Positions 6,954 to 15,693 are shown, counted from the stretch's first letter. The stretch: DNA of 32,522 bases from a bacterium (GCA_029012425.1 JAQXMB010000154.1:1-32522); one strand, 5' to 3'. The notes: generated by a model from the sequence alone, not told the origin. Made by a program: numbers and translations.

Positions 6954-8315
6954 ATGGAACGAAATTTTGCAGAAATCACCCCCGAATTAGAACAACTCGC
7001 CAATCAGAGCATTCAGTCATATAACATCGATCCGGAGTTATATACAAAATACGATGTCAAACGCGGACTTCGCGATCTGGACGGAAAAGGAGTACTTGTC
7101 GGTCTTACGGAAATATCCGAAGTAAATTCAACCAAAATCGTTGACGGAAAATCCGTTCCGGCTGACGGTCAGCTTTTTTATCGCGGATACAATGTTCAGG
7201 ATCTTGTTCGTGGAATTAAACAGGACAGTCATTTCGGTTATGAAGAATGTACTTATCTCCTGTTATTTGGCAAGCTTCCGAACGAAGCGGAATTAAAGCA
7301 GTTTTGTGGCATGCTTGCCGATTACCGCACACTGCCCACAAGTTTTGTTCGTGACATTATTATGAAGGCACCGAGTAAGGATATGATGAATACACTCGCA
7401 AGAAGCGTACTCACACTCTATTCTTATGATGATGATGCAAATATCATCACGCCTGCCAATGTACTTAGACAATGCCTGCAGCTAATCAGTCTTTTTCCGT
7501 TATTATCTGTGTACGGATACAATTCCTATCGCCACTATCATGACGGTGAAAGCCTTTTCATCCATACACCGGATGCATCACTTTCCACTGCCGAAACGAT
7601 TTTATATACGCTGCGTCCCGACAAGAAGTATACTGCTTTGGAAGCGAAGCTATTAGACATTGCGTTAATTCTTCATATGGAGCACGGCGGCGGAAACAAC
7701 TCTACCTTTACAACGCATCTGGTAAGTTCTTCCGGAACCGACACATATTCGGTTATCGCTGCTTCTCTCGGTTCTCTGAAAGGCCCCAAGCATGGTGGTG
7801 CCAATATCAAGGTTGTTCAGATGTTTGATGCAATGAAAGCAGAGTTAAAGGATTGGACGGATGAGGAGGAAGTCGGAAATTATCTTCGCAGATTACTGCA
7901 TAAGGAAGCATTTGACCGTGCCGGATTAATCTACGGAATGGGCCATGCGGTATATTCTTTGTCAGATCCTCGTGCGGTAATCTTCCGTTCTTTTGTGGAG
8001 CGCTTATCAATTGAAAAGGGTTACCAAAAAGAATTTGCCTTGTACTCACTTGTTGAGCGTCTCGCACCCCGGATTATTGCTGATGAGCGAAAGATTTATA
8101 AAGGTGTAAGTCCGAATGTCGACTTCTACAGCGGATTCGTATATTCCATGCTTGATCTTCCGTTAGAGCTCTACACACCGATTTTTGCGATTGCCCGTAT
8201 AGCCGGATGGAGTGCACACCGTATGGAAGAAATCTGTTGCGGTGGAAAAATTATGCGTCCTGCATATATGAACATTTCACCTCACAGAGATTATGTACCA
8301 ATCGATAATCGTTGA
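6954..8315 (+). CDS. gltA: Citrate synthase
   Basis: Condenses oxaloacetate and acetyl-CoA to citrate, first step of the oxidative branch that feeds 2-oxoglutarate and glutamate. The 453-residue protein carries the catalytic triad: His280 in GPKHGGAN, His331 in GMGHAVY and Asp390 in VDFYSGF. MEHGGGNNSTF (242-252) is the usual substrate-site segment. The N-terminal extension of about 60 residues before LFYRGY is normal for this Firmicutes subgroup. AAGGAGG sits about 12 bases before the ATG, longer than usual, but no closer in-frame start exists. The enzyme could also act as a 2-methylcitrate synthase, but no prp genes are nearby. Confidence 0.94.
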   Translation: MERNFAEITPELEQLANQSIQSYNIDPELYTKYDVKRGLRDLDGKGVLVGLTEISEVNSTKIVDGKSVPADGQLFYRGYNVQDLVRGIKQDSHFGYEECTYLLLFGKLPNEAELKQFCGMLADYRTLPTSFVRDIIMKAPSKDMMNTLARSVLTLYSYDDDANIITPANVLRQCLQLISLFPLLSVYGYNSYRHYHDGESLFIHTPDASLSTAETILYTLRPDKKYTALEAKLLDIALILHMEHGGGNNSTFTTHLVSSSGTDTYSVIAASLGSLKGPKHGGANIKVVQMFDAMKAELKDWTDEEEVGNYLRRLLHKEAFDRAGLIYGMGHAVYSLSDPRAVIFRSFVERLSIEKGYQKEFALYSLVERLAPRIIADERKIYKGVSPNVDFYSGFVYSMLDLPLELYTPIFAIARIAGWSAHRMEEICCGGKIMRPAYMNISPHRDYVPIDNR

Positions 8316-8321
8316 TTTTTT

Positions 8322-8354
8322 GACTGGAGAAAGCTTTTCTCCAGTCATTTTTTT
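8322..8354 (+). terminator. Terminator of citrate synthase
   Basis: GACTGGAGAAA (8322-8332) pairs with TTTCTCCAGTC (8336-8346), followed by seven T residues (8348-8354). The tail suits only the plus strand, although it runs into the stop codon of the facing gene. Confidence 0.88.
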
Positions 8355-8700
8355 ATTTAAGATACTGTTTCTTTTTGTTTTTCAATTGCTTAGAAAACCA
8401 GACGCAAAGAATCAGAAAGATCACGATAGAAATAAGGTTCATATAAGGGATCTCAGCATAGAGATCATTTATCAACCCAAGGATTCCGTAAAGTGAAGAA
8501 ATCACTCCGAAAAAAAGCAAAGGCTTATACATTGCCTCACAAAAGCCCTTAATATCATGTGCGCCTACCAACTCTGCCTGATTCACAAGCAAATTCGGGG
8601 GTTGCTTCGTCTTCTGCATCTGAATTGCGGCATAGGTTAAGTATGCCCCATATACAAGAACAATCGCGTCAAATAACAGCATAATAGAATCTGATGTCAT
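8353..8700 (-). CDS. Small membrane protein of unknown function
   Basis: A 115-residue protein with three predicted membrane segments: about residues 6-26 (LFDAIVLVYGAYLTYAAIQM), 60-80 (LLFFGVISSLYGILGLI) and 88-108 (LISIVIFLILCVWF). The C terminus is strongly basic (KQLKNKKKQYLK), which suggests a cytoplasmic tail. I do not recognise the family. ATG 8700 is preferred to an in-frame codon at 8727 because GAGAGGT stands 7 bases before it. The gene is single, facing citrate synthase and divergent from the chemotaxis-like pair. Confidence 0.75.
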   Translation of the reverse strand: MTSDSIMLLFDAIVLVYGAYLTYAAIQMQKTKQPPNLLVNQAELVGAHDIKGFCEAMYKPLLFFGVISSLYGILGLINDLYAEIPYMNLISIVIFLILCVWFSKQLKNKKKQYLK

Positions 8701-8903
8701 AATAATACCTCTCTCAACTTTATTCACATTTTTCGTTACTATTCATCCCTCATTTTGATGGTGGTTCCTGTCCAAAATATTATTATAAATATCGTTGCCC
8801 CTATCAGCATGACATTGATAGATATATTCAGGAACGCCTCTGAACAGCTAAATTTTATTATACACTTTCATTGGGAAAAAGCCAAGTTTACCATCAAAGA
8901 TTG

Positions 8904-8932
8904 TTGAAGTCTGTCTCAAAATAAGGTAAAAT
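8904..8932 (+). promoter_or_regulatory. Promoter of the receiver/CheX-like pair
   Basis: TTGAAG (8904-8909) and TAAAAT (8927-8932) are 17 bp apart, giving a leader of about 25 bases. The motif fits sigma-A; a flagellar sigma-28 motif is not seen. Confidence 0.6.
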
Positions 8933-8963
8933 GAAAAAAAACCTTCAAAAAGGAGAAGTTACT

Positions 8964-9335
8964 ATGTTATTAAAGGATGCGAAGATTTTAATTGGGGACG
9001 ATTCCATTCTTGCGCGAAAACAATTAATGGATTTACTCACCTCGATGGGAGCTACAAAATTTATTGAAGCAGTGAACGGCAAGGATGCTGTTGAAAAATA
9101 CATCACAGATAAGCCGGATTTAGTTTTTCTTGATATTGTAATGCCAATCAAAGACGGTATTACTGCTGTTCAGGAAATCATTGCAGAGAACCCTCAGGCT
9201 ACGATAATCATCGTTTCTTCTGTTGGAACACAGCAACAGTTAAAGGCAGCACTCGAGGCAGGTGCGAAGGATTTCATTCAAAAGCCATTAAAGCCTGCCC
9301 AGATTCAAAATATTATTGCAACCATATATGACTAA
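8964..9335 (+). CDS. Single-domain response regulator (CheY-like)
   Basis: A 123-residue stand-alone receiver domain without an output domain. The acidic pair Asp12-Asp13, the phospho-acceptor Asp57 in VFLDIVMP, Ser85-Ser86 in IIIVSSVG and Lys107 in FIQKPL are all in place, so it should be phosphorylated. Such proteins relay signals, as CheY does to the flagellar motor. ATG 8964 is chosen over 8931 because AAAAGGAG precedes it by 7 bases. The stop is 25 bases before the CheX-like gene, so the two are an operon. No histidine kinase or flagellar gene is present in the window. Confidence 0.9.
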   Translation: MLLKDAKILIGDDSILARKQLMDLLTSMGATKFIEAVNGKDAVEKYITDKPDLVFLDIVMPIKDGITAVQEIIAENPQATIIIVSSVGTQQQLKAALEAGAKDFIQKPLKPAQIQNIIATIYD

Positions 9336-9360
9336 GCCACGAAACAAAAGAGGATAAAAC

Positions 9361-10245
9361 ATGTTTACACAATTCTTTGGTGGCTTTCTTCTTAGCAAAG
9401 GTGTTGTCACACCCGAGCAGTTGGTTGCCGCTATGAATAAACAACCCAGCGCCCATATTCAACTTGGTATGCTGGCAATGCATGCCGGTTTAATGACCGC
9501 AGAACAGATTGATGAAGTAAAGATTGCCCAGACTCACACTGACAAACGATTCGGAGAAATATGTGTGGATAAGGGATTTTTAACAGATGCTCAGGTTGAC
9601 AAGCTTTTACATGATCAGTTCCCGAGCTATCTTCTGCTTGGACAGATTCTTGAGGAGAATGGAGTTTTTGACAAGCGTACTTTTCAGGATTTGATTCACG
9701 AATACACTTCCGAGCACAGTATCGATGAAGAATCAATTGTAATTGAAAACAGCGATGCCGTAAAGTCTATCATAACCGATTATTGTAAAGATATGGACTC
9801 TTCCAATAAAACATTTCTTATTGAATATGTTCAGTTATTGGCCAACAATTTGATTCGTTTTATCGGTGATGATTTCACATTGCTTCCGCCTGTAAAGAAT
9901 CATTACAAGCTGACCGAAAAATACTCAAATCAAAGAATTACAGGGCCTTATCAGCTCACCTCTATCATTGATATGTCCGCAGAAACGGCAATTAGCTTTG
10001 CAAGTCGCTATGTTTCTGAGAAATTTGATAACTTCAATGAATATGTTCAGGCTTCTATGGAGGATTTCTTAAATCTTCATAACGGTCTGTTCAATGTCAA
10101 TATTTCAAATTACTATTCGGTTGAGTTAAATTTAGAGGCTCCCGTCTCCGGCGAATCAACAGAAGAATCCAATCGCGATGGTTCTTACCTGTTCTCAGCA
10201 CTCTATCCGTTTGGAACAGTTAACATCATCATTTCAGAAAAATAA
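9361..10245 (+). CDS. CheX-like protein with N-terminal GspE-N-like helical repeats
   Basis: A 294-residue protein in two parts. Residues 5-116 contain four repeats of about 27 residues of the form L-x-x-x-G-h-(h/T)-x-x-Q-h-x-x-h (cores near 8-27, 36-55, 64-85, 93-114), resembling the helical pairs at the N terminus of GspE/MshE ATPases. Residues about 135-294 look like the CheC/CheX/FliY phosphatase fold. The active-site helix would be EDFLNLHNG (234-242), where CheX normally has E-x-x-N; aligned on NG the acidic residue is Asp235 with Asn238. In the family CheX dephosphorylates CheY-P, and the adjacent receiver is the obvious partner. It may instead be a non-catalytic scaffold. Confidence 0.65.
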   Translation: MFTQFFGGFLLSKGVVTPEQLVAAMNKQPSAHIQLGMLAMHAGLMTAEQIDEVKIAQTHTDKRFGEICVDKGFLTDAQVDKLLHDQFPSYLLLGQILEENGVFDKRTFQDLIHEYTSEHSIDEESIVIENSDAVKSIITDYCKDMDSSNKTFLIEYVQLLANNLIRFIGDDFTLLPPVKNHYKLTEKYSNQRITGPYQLTSIIDMSAETAISFASRYVSEKFDNFNEYVQASMEDFLNLHNGLFNVNISNYYSVELNLEAPVSGESTEESNRDGSYLFSALYPFGTVNIIISEK

Positions 10246-10260
10246 TACATATGACAACAA

Positions 10261-10302
10261 AAGACCTTCGGTCAACCATGATGGTTTGCCGAAGGGCTTT
10301 TC
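10261..10302. terminator. Bidirectional terminator between the CheX-like gene and thrC
   Basis: CCTTCGG (10265-10271) with CCGAAGG (10289-10295) and AACCAT (10274-10279) with ATGGTT (10281-10286) form one long hairpin. CTTTT-type tails follow on both strands. Confidence 0.8.
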
Positions 10303-10326
10303 ATCTTCCAGAAAAAACCTGGTCTC

Positions 10327-11817
10327 TTATTTTAATCCAAGAAAATCTTTCACAGCCTGAGGCATCTCATTTACCTCACATACTCGATCATGCAATATTT
10401 TTGCACTTCTGATATCCTCAATTGCCTGGGGAATTTCGACATTTCCAAGCTTGCACAACTCGTCAACAAGCTCAAAATCACCCATTGCATCATACTTTTT
10501 ATCAATTGCATTCATGACGCTTCTTGTAAATTTATAAGGAGAAGCCGTACTTGCAATCACAGTCTTCTTCGTATCATCAGACTGTTTCACATAAGAACGA
10601 TATACACCACTTGCAACAGCTGTATGTGTATCAATGATATAACCGGTCTTTTCATACAAATTCTTAATCGTATCTGCCGTATCTGCCTCAGAAGAATATC
10701 CACCGACAAAGTCAGCCAGCTTTTCCTTCATGTCCGGAGTAATCTTGTAAACACCGGTAGTATTCAGTTCATTCATCAGCTCGGCATTCTTCTTCGCGTC
10801 ATTTCCTGTAATATGATAAATCAGACGCTCCAAATTGCTCGAAATAAGAATATCCATGGAAGGCGATGAAGTTAATACAAACTCACGATTCTTATCGTAG
10901 GTTCCGGTTGCAAAGAAATCATATAAAACTTTATTTTCATTCGATGCACAAATAAGCTTGTCAATCGGAATACCCATATTCTTCGCATAATAAGCAGCAA
11001 GAATATTACCGAAGTTACCGGTAGGAACTACTACATTTATCTGCTCTCCTGCCGAAATCTGGTCATTATCCAAAAGCTTTGCATACGCATAAACATAATA
11101 TGCAATCTGCGGAACCAGACGACCTATGTTAATTGAATTTGCAGATGAAAACTGGAAACCATTGTCATTCATCAGTTTTGCAAACGCTGTATCATTAAAC
11201 ATCTGCTTCACACCGGTCTGCGCCTGATCAAAGTTTCCTTTGATTCCGACTACACATGTGTTCGCACCCTTTTGCGTTACCATCTGTTTTTCCTGAATGG
11301 GACTCACACCGTTCTTCGGATAAAATACAACAATTCTCGTGCCCTCAACATCTGCAAAACCTGCAAGAGCTGCTTTTCCCGTATCTCCTGATGTTGCAGT
11401 AAGTATTACAATTTCATTTGTTACATTGTTCTTCTTTGCTGCGGTTGTAAGCAAATGAGGAAGGATGGACAATGCCATATCCTTGAATGCGATTGTCGCA
11501 CCATGGAACAATTCCAAATAGTAGGCACCATCCGCCTGAACAAGCGGAGCGATCTCCTCTGTATCAAATTTTGAATCATATGCATGGTTGATGCACTGCT
11601 TTAACTCTTCCTCCGTATAATCGGTTAAAAACAGCTTCAACACTTCATATGCCACTTCCTGATAGCTCATTGATGCAAGCTCTTTTACATCGACATCCAA
11701 CGCAGGAATCTCACTGGGCACAAACAGACCGCCATCATCTGCAAGACCTTTTAAAATTGCCTGTGATGCAGAAACTTTAATATCTGCGTTTCTTGTACTT
11801 GAATAATAAATTGCCAT
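10327..11817 (-). CDS. thrC: Threonine synthase
   Basis: Converts O-phosphohomoserine to threonine with pyridoxal phosphate. The 496-residue protein belongs to the long, fungal/E. coli-like threonine synthase class: the N terminus MAIYYSSTRN and GLADDGGLFVP are typical, the PLP lysine is Lys112 in GATIAFKDMAL, and TATSGDTGKAAL and VPTGNFGNILA form the phosphate-binding segments. It is transcribed alone from a consensus promoter, facing the CheX-like gene and divergent from the AP2-domain gene. No other threonine pathway genes are in the window. Confidence 0.96.
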   Translation of the reverse strand: MAIYYSSTRNADIKVSASQAILKGLADDGGLFVPSEIPALDVDVKELASMSYQEVAYEVLKLFLTDYTEEELKQCINHAYDSKFDTEEIAPLVQADGAYYLELFHGATIAFKDMALSILPHLLTTAAKKNNVTNEIVILTATSGDTGKAALAGFADVEGTRIVVFYPKNGVSPIQEKQMVTQKGANTCVVGIKGNFDQAQTGVKQMFNDTAFAKLMNDNGFQFSSANSINIGRLVPQIAYYVYAYAKLLDNDQISAGEQINVVVPTGNFGNILAAYYAKNMGIPIDKLICASNENKVLYDFFATGTYDKNREFVLTSSPSMDILISSNLERLIYHITGNDAKKNAELMNELNTTGVYKITPDMKEKLADFVGGYSSEADTADTIKNLYEKTGYIIDTHTAVASGVYRSYVKQSDDTKKTVIASTASPYKFTRSVMNAIDKKYDAMGDFELVDELCKLGNVEIPQAIEDIRSAKILHDRVCEVNEMPQAVKDFLGLK

Positions 11818-11903
11818 AACTTCACCCGAATCCTTACTATATTAATAATCTTTCTCTTCTTTTCTGTTTCATGTAATCGCGCGTAAAACAGATATCTCAC
11901 CAC

Positions 11904-11932
11904 ATTATAATTTACGCATTTTCATCTGTCAA
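11904..11932 (-). promoter_or_regulatory. Consensus promoter of thrC
   Basis: On the minus strand TTGACA (11927-11932) and TATAAT (11904-11909) are both perfect and 17 bp apart. The 5' leader is about 80 bases and holds no clear riboswitch or attenuator. Confidence 0.85.
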
Positions 11933-11947
11933 CAAATATGCTACACT
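11919..11947 (+). promoter_or_regulatory. Promoter of the AP2-domain gene, overlapping the thrC promoter
   Basis: TG-C-TACACT (11939-11947) forms an extended -10, with TTTTCA (11919-11924) at 17 bp. The thrC -35 lies inside the spacer of this promoter, so polymerase cannot easily occupy both. Confidence 0.55.
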
Positions 11948-11971
11948 TACGATAGAAAGCGAGGTCTATGT

Positions 11972-12781
11972 ATGGCAACCGGTGTTTATGAAGCCTGCAA
12001 AAAAGATGGAACGCGTTACTATCGCTCAAATATCCATTATAAAGGAAAACACATTTCACTTGGCAGTTTTGAAAATTTTTCAGATGCGAATCTTGCCTAT
12101 GAACAAGCGCATGATCTGATTGATGATGCAGATGCAACGCTTCCGGACTCCTTCTATCATTATCCCATGTTGTCTTTTGATAAAATCGTTGTCATCTTAA
12201 ATTATCGTGATAATGGTATCTATATCGGGACGCCGATTTATCTGAAACCGAATCATTTCTTTTTATATTATCTGTCGCCGGAACAGGAATTAAAATTTGA
12301 TAATGATGATTTGTTCTTTTATTCCAGTCACCGTATTTTAAAACGCGGTGGTCATCTCTATATCAATGACTACGGAATGCAAACAAATCTCCTATCACGC
12401 TATGGTATCAAAAACCATGCCGTAGCAGGTGTTGACTACCAGTTCATGAACGGAGATCCATTTGATTTTCGCTATGAAAATATTGCAAATATTAATCCCT
12501 ATTACGGTGTGAGCAGAATGGATCAAAATGGGCGCATCAGCTATCTCGTAAAGCTTCACATCAACGGAAATTACCAGATTGGAATCTATGATACAGACAT
12601 TGAAGCTGCAATTGCATACAACAAAGCGGTAGATTTTGCTCATGCCGCCGGAATAAAAAAGAATTATTCCCTAAACTATATTCCGTCACTTTCTGCTCGC
12701 GAATATGCAGACCGCTATACCAGGATCAAGGTTTCGAGATCATTTCGTGATTACCTGAACACTTTATCCCAATCCTTTTGA
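11972..12781 (+). CDS. Twin AP2-domain protein with degenerate HNH core
   Basis: A 269-residue protein. Residues 4-48 and 179-222 each resemble an AP2/ERF DNA-binding domain (GVYEACKKDGTRYYRSNI, then ISLGSFENFSDANLAYEQA; and GVSRMDQNGRISYLVKLHIN, then GIYDTDIEAAIAYNKA). Between them, about 112-174, lies a segment laid out like the HNH nuclease of HNH-AP2 homing endonucleases, ending in MNGDPFDFRYENIANIN. The catalytic Asp-His and first His are not found: the expected positions read VDYQF and NLLSR. The likely reading is a former homing endonuclease that kept DNA binding and lost cutting, perhaps now a regulator. GAGGT lies 7 bases before the ATG. The function is unproven. Confidence 0.7.
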   Translation: MATGVYEACKKDGTRYYRSNIHYKGKHISLGSFENFSDANLAYEQAHDLIDDADATLPDSFYHYPMLSFDKIVVILNYRDNGIYIGTPIYLKPNHFFLYYLSPEQELKFDNDDLFFYSSHRILKRGGHLYINDYGMQTNLLSRYGIKNHAVAGVDYQFMNGDPFDFRYENIANINPYYGVSRMDQNGRISYLVKLHINGNYQIGIYDTDIEAAIAYNKAVDFAHAAGIKKNYSLNYIPSLSAREYADRYTRIKVSRSFRDYLNTLSQSF

Positions 12782-12818
12782 TCGAGGGTTTTACGATCTG
12801 CCATTCTCTGCACAAACT

Positions 12819-13304
12819 TTATTTTGCATTAATGTAATTCACCAAACCCTCAGACTGAATAATCTTCTGCATAAATTCCGGGAATGGCTGTCCCTGAAAA
12901 GAAGTTCCCGTTGTCTTGTTGGTTATCACACCACTGTCGAAATCAACTTCAACTTCATCTCCTGCTGAGATACCACGAGCTGCCTCGGGACATTCAATAA
13001 TCGGAAGTCCGATATTGATTGCATTGCGGTAAAAAATACGCGCAAATGTCTCTGCAATTACACAGCTTACCCCGGATGCTTTAATTGCAATCGGAGCATG
13101 CTCTCTGGATGATCCGCATCCAAAATTCTTATCAGCAACAATGATATCACCTGCGTTGACATTGTTCACAAAATCCTTATCAATATCTTCCATACAATGT
13201 GTTGCAAGCTCCTTCGGATCAGAAGAGTTTAAGTATCTTGCGGGAATAATTACATCAGTATCGACATTGTCTCCATACTTAAAAACATGACCATTTGCCT
13301 TCAT
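12819..13304 (-). CDS. leuD: 3-isopropylmalate dehydratase small subunit
   Basis: Small subunit of isopropylmalate isomerase in leucine synthesis, which swaps the hydroxyl of 2-isopropylmalate to the 3-position. At 161 residues it is the short clostridial/archaeal type. [11 protein letters not shown] near the N terminus and the swivel-domain motif [16 protein letters not shown] are diagnostic. It starts 12 bases after the end of leuC, with GGAGGT at a good distance, and the pair forms the enzyme. The homoaconitase or citraconate versions of this family look alike, but leuS, ilvC and ilvN nearby favour leucine. Confidence 0.93.
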   Translation of the reverse strand: MKANGHVFKYGDNVDTDVIIPARYLNSSDPKELATHCMEDIDKDFVNNVNAGDIIVADKNFGCGSSREHAPIAIKASGVSCVIAETFARIFYRNAINIGLPIIECPEAARGISAGDEVEVDFDSGVITNKTTGTSFQGQPFPEFMQKIIQSEGLVNYINAK

Positions 13305-13316
13305 CTTATTTACCTC

Positions 13317-14573
13317 CTACTTTCTCGGATCGCTGATTTTACCGGTCAATGCACTGGCTGCAGCCACTGCGGGACTGGCAAGATAAATCTCACTGTTTAC
13401 ATGGCCCATGCGTCCGACAAAATTGCGATTGGTCGTCGATACGCATCGCTCACCTTCTGCCAGAATGCCCATATATCCGCCAAGACAAGGTCCGCAGGTA
13501 GGTGTGCTTACAATCGCACCGGCCTCAATAAAGGTACGAATAAATCCGGCCTCCATTGCATCCAGATAAATCTGCTGTGTGGCTGGAATCACGATAACGC
13601 GTAATCCTTTCTTAACCTTTTTGCCTTTTAATATTTCTGCTGCAACTGCAAGATCATCGTAACGGCCATTGGTACATGAGCCGATGACAACCTGATCAAT
13701 TGCAATATCTCCAACCTCATCAATCGTCTTTGTATTCTCAGGAAGATGCGGGAATGATACAGTAGGCTTTAAGGTATTCAGATCAATGACTACCTCGCGC
13801 TCATACTCAGCATCCTCATCTGCCTCATACACAACGAATGGTCTCTTTGAATGAGCTTCCATATACTGTTTTGCAAGATCATCAACCGGGAAGATACCAT
13901 TTTTTGCACCTGCCTCAATTGCCATGTTTGCAATTGTAAAACGATCATCCATGGAAAGATTGGCAATTCCATCACCAACAAACTCTAAGGACTGGTATAA
14001 TGCACCATCAACACCGATGGTTCCGATCAGATGTAAAATCACATCTTTTCCGCTTACATATTTCTGCGGTTTACCGGTAATTACGACTTTGATTGCTGAA
14101 GGCACTTTAAACCATGCGCGTCCGGTTGCCATTCCGGCAGCCATGTCAGTGCTTCCCACACCGGTAGAAAATGCTCCGAGTGCGCCATAGGTACAGGTGT
14201 GTGAATCAGCTCCGATAATCACATCTCCGGCTACGGTCAGACCTTTCTCCGGAAGCAGTGCATGCTCGATTCCCATCTCTCCTACATCAAAATAATTTGA
14301 TATTTCATTTTTGCATGCAAATTCGCGTACACATTTACAATGCTCTGCGGATTTTATATCCTTATTAGGAACAAAGTGATCCATAACCAGTGCAATTTTA
14401 TCCTTATGAAATACTCCGTCAACATTCATTTTTTCAATCTCATGAATTGCTACGGGTGAAGTGATATCATTGCCCAAAACAAGATCGAGATCTGCCTCAA
14501 TTAACTGTCCGGCTACAACACTCTCTAATCCAGCATGTGCAGCAAGTATTTTCTGCGTCATTGTCATTCCCAT
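13317..14573 (-). CDS. leuC: 3-isopropylmalate dehydratase large subunit
   Basis: Carries the 4Fe-4S cluster of isopropylmalate isomerase. The 418-residue length marks the short LeuC type. Cluster cysteines are visible in GSCTNGR and in [11 protein letters not shown], and the substrate segments [19 protein letters not shown] and [11 protein letters not shown] are intact. AAGGAGG stands 7 bases before ATG 14573. It heads a leuC-leuD operon divergent from a LysR-type gene, the classic layout for pathway control by that regulator. Confidence 0.95.
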   Translation of the reverse strand: MGMTMTQKILAAHAGLESVVAGQLIEADLDLVLGNDITSPVAIHEIEKMNVDGVFHKDKIALVMDHFVPNKDIKSAEHCKCVREFACKNEISNYFDVGEMGIEHALLPEKGLTVAGDVIIGADSHTCTYGALGAFSTGVGSTDMAAGMATGRAWFKVPSAIKVVITGKPQKYVSGKDVILHLIGTIGVDGALYQSLEFVGDGIANLSMDDRFTIANMAIEAGAKNGIFPVDDLAKQYMEAHSKRPFVVYEADEDAEYEREVVIDLNTLKPTVSFPHLPENTKTIDEVGDIAIDQVVIGSCTNGRYDDLAVAAEILKGKKVKKGLRVIVIPATQQIYLDAMEAGFIRTFIEAGAIVSTPTCGPCLGGYMGILAEGERCVSTTNRNFVGRMGHVNSEIYLASPAVAAASALTGKISDPRK

Positions 14574-14607
14574 GATTTTTCCTCCTTGTTTATCATTTTA
14601 TATGTCC

Positions 14608-14684
14608 GAAATCACATCTATTGGTTATCCTGGCGCCCACGATAAAACAGATGCGCTTACCGCCCTGCCACGAAAATGATTTCA
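14608..14684 (-). other. Inverted repeat in the leuC leader
   Basis: In the leuC leader, GAAATCA (14678-14684 on the minus strand) can pair with TGATTTC (14608-14614), enclosing 63 bases with short GC-rich complementary stretches (GGGCG and CGCC blocks). No U-tract or leucine-codon leader peptide was found, so it is not a clear attenuator. It may stabilise the mRNA or be chance. Confidence 0.3.
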
Positions 14685-14720
14685 GGACTTTTCAACTACT
14701 TGTATATTAACACAAGACGC

Positions 14721-14759
14721 ATTATAATAAAAATACATAATATGTATAACAAGTATAAC
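14721..14759. promoter_or_regulatory. LysR-type operator and leuC promoter region
   Basis: ATACATAATATGTAT (14733-14747) is a perfect dyad of the T-N11-A kind that LysR regulators bind. A direct repeat GTATAAC-AA-GTATAAC follows (14744-14759). A leuC -10, TATAAT on the minus strand, lies at 14721-14726, and its -35 position (14744-14749, TTATAC) is poor and overlaps the dyad, as expected for an activator-dependent promoter. Confidence 0.55.
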
Positions 14760-14784
14760 TTTGTGTTATAGAAAGAAGGCTCTT

Positions 14785-15693
14785 ATGGAACAAAATTTAT
14801 CTTCATATCGTATTTTTTATTCCGTGGCAAACAACGGAAATATATCAAAAGCGGCACACGAGCTATATATCAGTCAGCCTGCGGTCAGCAAGGCCGTTCG
14901 AAAGTTAGAGGAGGAGGTAGGGTGTCAGTTATTTTTGCGTAGTTCCCGCGGTGTAAAGCTAACCGATGAAGGTCAGATTCTTTACGATTCGGTAAAAACT
15001 GCTTTTGAAGCGCTCTTAAGCGGAGAAGAGAAACTGAAACAGCACTTGGAGCTTGGAATCGGTCAGCTTCGTATCGGTGTCAGCTCGACACTGTGCAAAT
15101 TTGTTCTTCTTCCCTACCTGAAAGAATTCATCCACAGTAATCCTCACATCCGCATATCCATCAGCTGTCAATCCAGCGATGAAACACTTCAGATGTTAGA
15201 AGCCGATCAGATTGATCTGGGGCTGGTCGGCAAACCGGATCATCTGCATCAGCTACAATTTGATTTTGTTGAAGAGGTTGAGGACATCTTTGTTGCCACA
15301 GAAGATTATTTACATAATCTCCGTCTTCGCGGAGTTGACGATGAACATTTTTTTGAGCAATCGACCCTCATGCTTCTTGAACAGAGTAATCTCTCCCGCA
15401 GATATATTGACCAGTACTTTCTGGAGCATCATCTGACACTCACGGATATTATTGAAGTATCGAATATGGATCTGCTGATCGACTTTGCAAAAATCGGCGT
15501 TGGCATTGCCTGTGTTATCCGGCGGTTTGTAGATACAGAATTAAAGAAAAAAACACTGATTGAACTTCCGCTTCCGGCAAAGGTACCGAGTCGCGAAATT
15601 GGTTTTATCTACCATACTTCCCATGCAAGAAGTCAGGCCATGGATGCATTTATTACATTTTACAAATGCTTTGATCCAATCAATCGTTCATAA
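14785..15693 (+). CDS. LysR-family transcriptional regulator
   Basis: A 302-residue LysR regulator: winged helix-turn-helix at about 1-60 (ISKAAHELYISQPAVSKAVRK then LEEEVGCQLFLRSSRGVKLT) followed by a periplasmic-binding-protein-like effector domain (about 90-295). ATG 14785 is used because AGAAGG precedes it; the TTG at 14761 is less likely. Divergence from leuCD with a shared dyad suggests that it controls leuCD, perhaps sensing a pathway intermediate such as 2-isopropylmalate, and possibly itself. This assignment is inference from position. Confidence 0.9.
   Translation: MEQNLSSYRIFYSVANNGNISKAAHELYISQPAVSKAVRKLEEEVGCQLFLRSSRGVKLTDEGQILYDSVKTAFEALLSGEEKLKQHLELGIGQLRIGVSSTLCKFVLLPYLKEFIHSNPHIRISISCQSSDETLQMLEADQIDLGLVGKPDHLHQLQFDFVEEVEDIFVATEDYLHNLRLRGVDDEHFFEQSTLMLLEQSNLSRRYIDQYFLEHHLTLTDIIEVSNMDLLIDFAKIGVGIACVIRRFVDTELKKKTLIELPLPAKVPSREIGFIYHTSHARSQAMDAFITFYKCFDPINRS

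Noticed and set aside
8880-8940. Flagellar sigma-28 promoter before the receiver gene
   Set aside because: No TAAA and CCGATAA pair at the right spacing; the sigma-A type hexamers fit better.
12782-12818. Terminator between the AP2-domain gene and leuD
   Set aside because: GATCG and CGATC can form only a short 5-bp stem without a U-tract, too weak to list.
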